Virus record (IMG/VR): IMGVR_UViG_3300023116_000418
Span: 1 to 21,385 of that record
Length of the DNA stretch: 21,385 nucleotides
Source: a virus
Strand: one strand, 5' to 3'
Of the stretch, positions 15,624 to 21,385 are shown piece after piece. Position 1 is the first letter of the stretch. The number at the start of each line of letters is the position of its first letter. The notes under the pieces are model-generated. The model did not search any database and had not been told where the DNA came from. It saw nothing but the letters and a program-made list of their open reading frames with translations. The position numbers and the translations under genes were made by a program.

Positions 15624-18556
15624 CAGCGCCTACCATCTTGCCGGATGTCCACACGAGGGCTACCTAGCTTCCACTTTGATTCTAGTGCATTAGAGTCTAC
15701 ACGAATTGCGAAAGAACGTCCACGGATACGCAAGTCAAGCTGGTTCGTAAACTCCTCTACCGGACTAACAGATGTCCGGCTGGTAATACCAGAGGCGGTG
15801 CTACCAAAATCCTCACCCGGAAAGTTACGCGCCTTGATAGTAAAGGTAGCCTGCGGCGAACTAATGGCTGTTGAACCACGGAACGTCAGGTCAGGAATTA
15901 CCCGGCGTATGTATGTAAAGTGGTCTCCATCACCTATGTCCATAGCCGCAGATTCAACATACGAGTCCATAGGCTGACCGTCGGCATCATACCCAAACTC
16001 GTGGTTGTATAAGTACCCGCTCTGAGCAGCAATCGGAAAGTCTCTTGTGCCACGGTCCAGCCACGCTGTTCTTTCAATCGTGCCGTAGTACCAAATTTTT
16101 TCGATGTAGTTGTAGACAACATATCTATCGTTTTCAGTTGATGCGGCAGAAGGGTACAGCCAAAAGACTTCACCAAACTCACTGTTCACCGCACCGTACA
16201 CCTTGTCAAATTCAGCCAAATTGATGTCTGCAAACACCTTGTCCTTCACAGTACAAGGTAGCTGTGCCGTCTGACCAGCATAGACGTAGAAGTTATCCAG
16301 CCCCATCCAGAACACAAAGTCTTCTGTAGCCACAGCAGCATTCGGGCCAATAATTGTAATGTTGTTGGCAAGCTGTTGCAGGCCAAATGTGAACGGTGGC
16401 CCGATGAACCGTAGTGAAGTGAGCGCCGTGTCCGTCCACACCAAGATCTCACGCTTTGTTTCGATGGCTCGTACAAACGTGGACCCCGAACCAAGGCGCA
16501 AGTCACCCGCAGTGTTGGTTGCAGATGGATACCAGTCCAGCGGATCTTCTTGATCCGAGAACCGAATAAGCAGCGGATCTTGAACACCGTCACCCTGTGT
16601 GCCAGAGGGGCTGGCATTGATCCCATCACACCCAAACGCAAGAACGTGGCGGTCACGGTCAGAAACCATTACCTGTTTACATGCCGTAGGCACGGATGTT
16701 TTGGTACCGGACAACGTAGATAGCTCCACGGCTCTTGCACCTGCACCACCTGACTTGTCCCAGTAGTAGATAAACGAGTCGCGTGGATTTATAAGCAAAT
16801 CTTCGCCAAAGTTATCATGTGACCAGAGACGTATTTGCGTTGTGGTAGACAATGACGATGGCATGCCCCATCCGTATGTAGCCTCAGTAACCGCATCGCC
16901 GCTACTGTGTGTAGAAGCTGTAGTACCAAATAAGCCGCGTGTTGCGCCCGTTAGGTTAGGTGAGGAAACACCAGTGTACTGAATTATTTCTCCGTTAATA
17001 ACAACGTATCCTGATGTTGGAAAACCAGCGACGCTTGTTAATGGTATAGTTGCAGCGCCAGCAGTTATGTTTGCAGATAGGGTTGTCGCTGCTGGCGTAT
17101 GACCAGAAGCACCACCGTATGAACCTGCGCCCCAGCCTGTACCACCAACTGTTGTGTTCAAACCAACATTGATTTGGTATTCACCCACAACTTCGCTAGT
17201 TGTTGTGGCTACAGTAATTGTGAGATCATTAGTTGGGCTTGCCCCACCAAGACTTGTGCCGGGAATAGTAATTGTATCGCCAACTAAATATCCTTCCCCG
17301 CCATCAGTAACAGTAACTGTTGAGTAAGATACAGAAGCTGTAGTTCTTGCGGGTATGACAACTGTAAATTGAGCACCTGTTCCGCTACCACTTGTGGCGG
17401 ACTGAGTAACAGCGGTATATGTTGTAGCGTCTAGTTTAGCTACATCTGCAACTAAATCAGACGCATCTTCAGCAGGGGTTCCTCCAAAGTAAACGTCATT
17501 TACACGGATTTGATCTCCTATTTGGTATCCAGTGCCTTGTGATGAAATATTTCCTGTTCTTTTGACACTTGTGTAAACATTACTAGAAGTAGTGACAAAG
17601 GCATTAAAACTTGTACCTGTTGAAGGAGATTCGGCGGTGGCTGTTCCGCTGCCGCTAGGATAACCCGCTACTCCTGTAAGGTTGGTAAAAGCAGCAGTGT
17701 CGTTATCAGGGATTTGTCCAACGCTTGTACCTGTACCTAAAAAGGTAACGGTATCAACAACCCTGCCACCGTTTAATGTATCACCACCAATAGACGCAAC
17801 GGTAATTGTTAAATCATTAGCTGTAGTCGCGCCACCTAGTTGAGTGCCAAGTATAGTAATCGTGTCGGTAGCCGCGTAACCAATTCCAATCGCGGTAATA
17901 GCGTCAACAGTGTAGTTACCAGCGCCATCCGAGCTAATAGTAAATTCAGCACCTGTTCCAGAACCGCTAGTTGCGTCCTGTGTGATACCAGTAAACGTAG
18001 CTGTGCCTGTTGATGTTCCAGATACTGTAGTTGTTTTTACCCCAGTTGTACTGGCTGTAACACTCACTGTAATTTCATAAGTATCTGCATCAATAACGCG
18101 AGTTATTTGATGTTCTTGATTTAATATAGCTGCCGTGACATTACCACCTAAAGAACCTGCATTTGTATAAATTACAAAATCATTCTGCTGACAGCCGTGG
18201 CTTGTGTCAGTAACGGTTATAATAGAACTATTATTTGTGGCGGCAAAGGTAACATCCCCAGCCGCAGTAGTTTCGCGAATGGGTGTGATGTCGTTAAAAG
18301 ACGTACCTTCTTCGATGTAGTATTTAAGGTGCGTTCCAACACCTAGATAGTTTGAACCATCAAGAGCAATCCAGTTATGAAGCGCACGAGCCGCACCTTG
18401 ATAAGTCGCATCAGAAAACTTTTGCCAGCCACCAATTTTTTCGGGGTAGCCTAGACGAAACCTGATTTTGTCACCGTCACGCCAGCCGCCTTCATTCGAG
18501 TATGAAGTAATATCTCGGTTGATGCCGGGGCGAAACTGTAGCTTTGTCAATGGCAT
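15623..18556 (-). CDS. P22 gp10-like tail hub / packaged-DNA stabilisation protein with beta-repeat insert
   Basis: 977 aa. The N-terminus (LQFRPGINRDITSYSNEGGW, then DGDKIRFRLGYPEKIGGW) and the C-terminal half from about residue 560 (TQIRLWSHDNFGEDLLINPR, then ETKREILVWTDTALTSLRFI and YVVYNYIEKIWYYGTIERTA) have the layout of the phage stabilisation protein family typified by P22 gp10, which closes the portal and carries the tail needle. Between them, residues about 110-555 are an unusual insert rich in Thr, Ser, Gly and Val. It contains related beta units sharing SGSGTGA-x-F, a G-x-GY-x-x-x-D-T-I-T-I step and LGGA-x-x-x-N-D-L-T-I-T-V (copies near 193-254, 385-450, and a decayed one 311-373). 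A further beta module, AATTLSANITAGAATIPL to GLFGTT (489-545), resembles a common phage tail add-on. The insert is probably displayed outside. Start and stop overlap neighbours (TAATG, TGATG). Confidence 0.8.
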   Translation of the reverse strand: MPLTKLQFRPGINRDITSYSNEGGWRDGDKIRFRLGYPEKIGGWQKFSDATYQGAARALHNWIALDGSNYLGVGTHLKYYIEEGTSFNDITPIRETTAAGDVTFAATNNSSIITVTDTSHGCQQNDFVIYTNAGSLGGNVTAAILNQEHQITRVIDADTYEITVSVTASTTGVKTTTVSGTSTGTATFTGITQDATSGSGTGAEFTISSDGAGNYTVDAITAIGIGYAATDTITILGTQLGGATTANDLTITVASIGGDTLNGGRVVDTVTFLGTGTSVGQIPDNDTAAFTNLTGVAGYPSGSGTATAESPSTGTSFNAFVTTSSNVYTSVKRTGNISSQGTGYQIGDQIRVNDVYFGGTPAEDASDLVADVAKLDATTYTAVTQSATSGSGTGAQFTVVIPARTTASVSYSTVTVTDGGEGYLVGDTITIPGTSLGGASPTNDLTITVATTTSEVVGEYQINVGLNTTVGGTGWGAGSYGGASGHTPAATTLSANITAGAATIPLTSVAGFPTSGYVVINGEIIQYTGVSSPNLTGATRGLFGTTASTHSSGDAVTEATYGWGMPSSLSTTTQIRLWSHDNFGEDLLINPRDSFIYYWDKSGGAGARAVELSTLSGTKTSVPTACKQVMVSDRDRHVLAFGCDGINASPSGTQGDGVQDPLLIRFSDQEDPLDWYPSATNTAGDLRLGSGSTFVRAIETKREILVWTDTALTSLRFIGPPFTFGLQQLANNITIIGPNAAVATEDFVFWMGLDNFYVYAGQTAQLPCTVKDKVFADINLAEFDKVYGAVNSEFGEVFWLYPSAASTENDRYVVYNYIEKIWYYGTIERTAWLDRGTRDFPIAAQSGYLYNHEFGYDADGQPMDSYVESAAMDIGDGDHFTYIRRVIPDLTFRGSTAISSPQATFTIKARNFPGEDFGSTASGITSRTSVSPVEEFTNQLDLRIRGRSFAIRVDSNALESKWKLGSPRVDIRQDGRR
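17207..17404 (-). repeat. Beta repeat copy 3 inside gp10-like protein (residues 385-450)
   Basis: Contains SGSGTGAQF, then GEGYLVGDTITIPGTSLGGA and NDLTITV. It matches copy 1 (17795-17980) at most key Gly, Thr and Ile positions, with a similar length (66 versus 62 residues). Confidence 0.75.
17438..17626 (-). repeat. Decayed beta repeat copy 2 inside gp10-like protein (residues 311-373)
   Basis: Keeps the GTGYQIGDQIRVNDVYFGG step and a DLVADVA strand corresponding to GIGY..DTITI and DLTITV of copies 1 and 3, but has lost most of the SGSGTGA block. Confidence 0.5.
17795..17980 (-). repeat. Beta repeat copy 1 inside gp10-like protein (residues 193-254)
   Basis: Contains SGSGTGAEF, GIGYAATDTITILGTQLGGA and NDLTITVA. 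Pairs with copy 3 and the decayed copy 2 in the same insert. Confidence 0.75.
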
Positions 18557-19875
18557 TATATAATACCTGTCCTAGAGTAAACACCTGTGTAACTAGTAAA
18601 GTCTATACCAGCAGTAACAGTGCCGTCAGTATCTTTGGTTATACCCGCTCCATTAAAAGCAAAGTAATCAGGGGAATACGGGTTTCCGTTTACAGATGCT
18701 GCATAAGTAGCAGTACCTGATGTAGTAGGTGGGACATAGCCACCTATAAACGGAGTTTTTGGTCCACCACCACCGGGCATTCCGGCTCTTACGTTATTTT
18801 CAGACTCGCCACTAATTGTAATTAAAGTGTTTTCAGTAACGTATCCATTAAAATACATAGAGCTACCATCACCCGTTATGTCGGGTGAGTTTTCAGCGCT
18901 TCCCCAAGACTTTGTCATCGTAGAAGGGATACCTGAGATTTGCCACCTAGTGTCGCTTCGACCCCTTGAATCTTCTCTATAAGAACTATAACAGCGGAAG
19001 CTATACCAACGTCCGGGGCGTAGAGTTAAAACATGATAACCAGACCCCATTACTTGCTCCGTAGCAACAGCCCCACCACCTGACCCACCAGATATTTGTG
19101 AGTCGTTAAACGTAACTTCTGAAACACCATACTCAGTTTGACTATTAGATGAATTAGTCCCTTGATAGCTATTAGAAGTACCACGGAAAATCCTGTCATC
19201 ATCGGGCGCTAAAGATATTGTGCCAACTCGTGACTGAGATGAAGACCAAGTTGGAAAGCTTGTAGTGTTGTTACTGCAAGTAACAGTAAGACCGTTGCTA
19301 GAAATGCTTGTCACTGTGAACAAAGTACGCATCCAGTCGCCTTGGTCGTCCTCGGGGCCTCGAAAACCAATACGAAACACATTATTAGGTGGCGTGGTAG
19401 ACAAGGTCCCATTTGTTCCAGCCCCAGCGGTTACATCAGATGCAAACGTGAATACCGCATTTGTTGCTTTAGTGGCTGCGGTGATTGTAGGCAAAATACC
19501 CGTGTCTGTGCTATTTTTAAAACTACCAAACACATCCATACTGTAGCTTCTAGAAACACTAGAGGCAGTAGGATTCCCAGACCCATCTAACTCACCCGCA
19601 GAAATAGTACCAGACCCTAAAAGCTTTAGCACCGTAGAATCTGTGTCTGCGTAAGTAATGGCATCTGAAGCATTGTTGGCTTCTATAAAATAAGAACCAA
19701 CATCAAACTCAAGGTTTTTGTGGTTATTGCTGTTGGGAAAGTTTATGTTACCTGTGATGCTGTTACCCAAAGACCATCTTTGAATAGGTAGCTTATAGCG
19801 AGGACCAGCAGCGGTCTCGACATTACCGGATGCAGTAATTTCATATTTACTTACACCTTTGGCGACAAGAAACAT
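18556..19875 (-). CDS. Putative tail/fibre-associated virion protein, beta-rich
   Basis: 439 aa, rich in Ser, Thr, Gly and Asn with few Lys and Cys, as in extracellular phage fibres and spikes. The N-terminus (MFLVAKGVSKYEITASGNVE) lacks a signal peptide. Predicted strands alternate with turns throughout; a Gly-rich patch SQISGGSGGGAVAT lies near 258-271 and a GGGGPKTPFIGGYVPP linker near residue 370-385, followed by a compact C-terminal piece ending DFTSYTGVYSRTGII. I recognise no family. Its place between the gp10-like hub and the GEQSGSWG fibre gene points to a tail appendage. AAAGGAG lies seven bases before the ATG, the strongest Shine-Dalgarno site I noticed in the block, suggesting high expression. 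Its stop shares TAATG with the next gene. Confidence 0.65.
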   Translation of the reverse strand: MFLVAKGVSKYEITASGNVETAAGPRYKLPIQRWSLGNSITGNINFPNSNNHKNLEFDVGSYFIEANNASDAITYADTDSTVLKLLGSGTISAGELDGSGNPTASSVSRSYSMDVFGSFKNSTDTGILPTITAATKATNAVFTFASDVTAGAGTNGTLSTTPPNNVFRIGFRGPEDDQGDWMRTLFTVTSISSNGLTVTCSNNTTSFPTWSSSQSRVGTISLAPDDDRIFRGTSNSYQGTNSSNSQTEYGVSEVTFNDSQISGGSGGGAVATEQVMGSGYHVLTLRPGRWYSFRCYSSYREDSRGRSDTRWQISGIPSTMTKSWGSAENSPDITGDGSSMYFNGYVTENTLITISGESENNVRAGMPGGGGPKTPFIGGYVPPTTSGTATYAASVNGNPYSPDYFAFNGAGITKDTDGTVTAGIDFTSYTGVYSRTGII

Positions 19876-19882
19876 ACTATCG

Positions 19883-19889
19883 CTCCTTT
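19883..19889 (-). promoter_or_regulatory. Strong ribosome binding site of the beta-rich tail protein
   Basis: AAAGGAG on the minus strand, seven bases before the ATG at 19875. It lies in a 28-base gap, whereas several other starts in this block overlap the previous stop, so this gene can be initiated independently. Confidence 0.65.
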
Positions 19890-19903
19890 AAGTGATGGTT
19901 TCG

Positions 19904-20674
19904 CTAGAACCAATAAGAAGCGGTGGCATCCCAGATACCGCTAGCAATTTTAGCATCACTACCAAGACTTACACCAAGTGCGCCAACACCCCAAGACAGG
20001 GTCATAGTGCCAATACTTACAATGTTAATTGTTTGCCCATCGTACTGACCTGCGCCGATAGATACGGTACCCGTACCTGAGTGCTTAACAAATGTTGTAA
20101 ACGCTGTTGCGGACAAAGTAACAGAATCTGTTCCAGACTTTGTTTGAACGTCTTGCTCAATTTTTGCCTGAGTTACTGCATCGTCCTCTATAATTGATGT
20201 TGTTACTGCATCTGCCACAAGCTGCGCCGTATCGACCTGACCTGCACCTACAGCACCTGCTGGGGGCTTAATTTCAAATACATCAGCGCCAGCGCCAGCG
20301 CCATTAGCATATATAATAGCTTGTTCACCATTAGCTACAGTTACGTTTGCGCCGGAACCCTGCGAAAACACAGCATTCTCACCAGAGGTATTATTAACAA
20401 AATAAAGTTTGTCTTGGTCATTTGGGCTAATTGTAATTGTGCATGTACCAGTTGGGCTTCCACCTAAGACCAAAACTCTATAGTGACCATCAGACAAAGA
20501 ACCGTCAGATGTAGACAAGGTGTGCGTTGTGCCTGCAAGAGTAATGGCCCCGACACCATTTAAGCTGCGGTCAATAAGATCGAAGTTTGTATTGGTTGTA
20601 GTACCCCAACTACCGGACTGTTCACCCGGTCCCGGTTTTTCAATACCTGTATTATCTGTATAGGTAGACGCCAT
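19904..20674 (-). CDS. Putative tail fibre protein (GEQSGSWG N-terminus)
   Basis: 256 aa. The N-terminus (GEQSGSWGTTTNTNFDLIDR, residues 18-37) is a motif found at the front of many marine phage tail-fibre proteins, where it probably anchors to the tail. It continues as beta-rich sequence (HYRVLVLGGSPTGTCTITIS, then KLYFVNNTSGENAVFSQGSG, then ANVTVANGEQAIIYANGAGA). A helical VDTAQLVADAVTTSIIEDDA segment (147-166), with the repeated DAVTxxxIEDDAVTQAKIEQDV pattern typical of trimeric fibre coiled coils, follows. The C-terminus is beta-rich and ends ASYWF. Trimeric fibre for host recognition is the likely role. The ATG directly abuts the TAA of the preceding gene (TAAATG), with AAAGGTGG upstream overlapping that gene's end. 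Confidence 0.75.
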   Translation of the reverse strand: MASTYTDNTGIEKPGPGEQSGSWGTTTNTNFDLIDRSLNGVGAITLAGTTHTLSTSDGSLSDGHYRVLVLGGSPTGTCTITISPNDQDKLYFVNNTSGENAVFSQGSGANVTVANGEQAIIYANGAGAGADVFEIKPPAGAVGAGQVDTAQLVADAVTTSIIEDDAVTQAKIEQDVQTKSGTDSVTLSATAFTTFVKHSGTGTVSIGAGQYDGQTINIVSIGTMTLSWGVGALGVSLGSDAKIASGIWDATASYWF

Positions 20675-21385
20675 TTAAACCACCTTTTGTGTCCATATTT
20701 CGATTGTACCACCAGCGTTAATTTCTGTCCACGTCCCGCCTGTTGGTACAATTTGCACCCACGTTTCAGGGGGTGAGTTATTTGGTGAACCCGCCCAGTC
20801 GTCCCAATACAAGCGACCATCGGCTGATTGTATAAACACAGCGACAACATCTCCACCAAGTGTTTTAACAAAACCACCTGATGCTATTTGTTGGAACAGA
20901 TGTATGATGTCCACTGTGGCTAACTGCACTATACCGCCATTAGTGCTTTGCGTAAAGTTTGTCGATTGATCGGAAAGACCTATTAAAATCATGTTTGGAG
21001 CGGCGCTTTGAGTAAAGTTAGCAGACTGCTCTGATACGCCCGTAGCAAAGCGAACTGCATCAGCTTCTTGTGTAAAGTTAGCAGACTGCTCGGACACGCC
21101 GTTGAACACCGTAAGCGGGGTAGTTGTCTGATCGAAGCTTGTTACACTTGCTGACACACCTGTGGCAAACCGTGTAGGCACCGTGGTCTGTGTAAAGATG
21201 GTTGAGGATTCCATCAACCCGACAAGAATGCCAACACCGATAGATGTTTTTGTTGCAATGGCCTCGATTTCTGAAGCACCGTCCAGTGTCAGGTTGCCTG
21301 CATTTGATTTAGTGAAGTTAGCAGACGCGGTTTCAGATGCAGAGAGCAAGACCCCCTGATCCGATATAGCCTTTTCTGATATGGC
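20675..21385 (-). CDS. Repeat-built putative tail fibre/virion protein (5' partial)
   Basis: The frame is open to the right edge, so the gene begins outside the window; a TTG at 21349 is not a convincing start because the repeat pattern continues upstream of it. At least nine consecutive units of exactly 20 residues are visible, with the consensus S-E-x-S-A-N-F-T-Q-S followed by ten variable residues and a GV step (for example SEQSANFTQSAAPNMILIGL). The last three units are more decayed. The C-terminal 40 residues are Trp-rich (RLYWDDWAGSPNNSPPETW, then GGTWTEINAGGTIEIWTQKV), looking like a compact cap domain. Exact one-turn repeats suggest a beta-helical or beta-stacked shaft. Its neighbours are two tail/fibre proteins. 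No named family is recognised. Confidence 0.7.
   Translation of the reverse strand, partial: AISEKAISDQGVLLSASETASANFTKSNAGNLTLDGASEIEAIATKTSIGVGILVGLMESSTIFTQTTVPTRFATGVSASVTSFDQTTTPLTVFNGVSEQSANFTQEADAVRFATGVSEQSANFTQSAAPNMILIGLSDQSTNFTQSTNGGIVQLATVDIIHLFQQIASGGFVKTLGGDVVAVFIQSADGRLYWDDWAGSPNNSPPETWVQIVPTGGTWTEINAGGTIEIWTQKVV
20795..21334 (-). repeat. Nine tandem 60-bp (20-aa) coding repeats
   Basis: Nine 60-base units follow each other with no insertion or deletion (21334-21275, 21274-21215 and so on to 20854-20795). A core resembling TAAAGTTAGCAGACTGCT on the + strand recurs at 60-base steps; it is nearly identical in the units near 21011 and 21071 and diverged elsewhere. A probable further partial unit runs from 21335 to the window edge. 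Confidence 0.85.

Noticed and set aside
16246-16656. 136-codon minus-strand frame within the gp10-like gene
   Set aside because: It overlaps the well-supported gp10-like reading frame on the same strand in another phase and shows no domain.
20795-21334. Regular 60-base repeats considered as a CRISPR array
   Set aside because: There is no repeat-spacer structure; the units are in frame, of codon multiple, and the drift follows protein consensus, so they are coding repeats.
1-21385. tRNA genes, insertion sequences, integrase or attachment sites
   Set aside because: I saw no cloverleaf, transposase, recombinase motif or flanking direct repeat in the window.

Overview
The window is a piece of a double-stranded DNA bacteriophage genome, most likely a short-tailed (podovirus-type) phage of marine bacteria. 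No host gene, tRNA or rRNA is visible. The genes are packed with almost no intergenic space. The replication proteins and the style of the virion proteins (a P22 gp10-like hub that opens with a 'GINRD..SYSNEGGW' motif, a GEQSGSWG fibre N-terminus, a GPGTGTSDS-VPARLSDGEF tail motif, Q/A/G-rich internal proteins) are of the kind familiar from uncultured marine phage contigs. Host and exact lineage cannot be read from the sequence. No portal, major capsid, terminase or integrase gene lies in the window, so the remaining morphogenesis genes and any lysogeny genes must be outside it.

The layout is two convergent blocks. Left block, + strand, about 2-6679: the tail end of an unknown gene; a probable ssDNA-binding protein with an SSB-like C-terminal tip; an archaeo-eukaryotic-type (TOTE-like) primase ending in a similar tip; a UvrD-like SF1 helicase; a DUF6378 protein; a small unrecognised protein; a family A DNA polymerase with 3'-5' exonuclease that carries Leu at the Pol I Phe762 position; and a small four-cysteine protein. 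Most of these genes overlap or nearly touch, as in an operon. One candidate terminator or attenuator lies between the SSB-like gene and the primase.

Right block, - strand, 6655-21385, read from right to left in transcription order: a partial fibre-like protein made of exact 20-residue repeats; a GEQSGSWG-type fibre protein; a beta-rich putative tail protein; a gp10-like hub with an insert of related beta repeats; a 75-aa protein; a Gly-rich protein with the GPGTGTSDS motif; a Q/A/G-rich protein; a 586-aa coiled-coil protein; a 1568-aa giant probable ejection protein; a T4-type lysozyme; and last a 55-aa zinc-ribbon protein that overlaps the end of the left block on the opposite strand. Several junctions share the bases TAATG, TGATG or ATGA, which points to translational coupling.

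Taken together, the left block looks like a self-contained replisome (SSB, AEP primase, SF1 helicase, Leu762 PolA). The right block supplies tail, host recognition, DNA ejection and lysis. The points most worth a second look are the paired SSB-like tails, the unusual replisome composition, the short zinc-ribbon gene at the convergence point, and the two repeat-built virion proteins.
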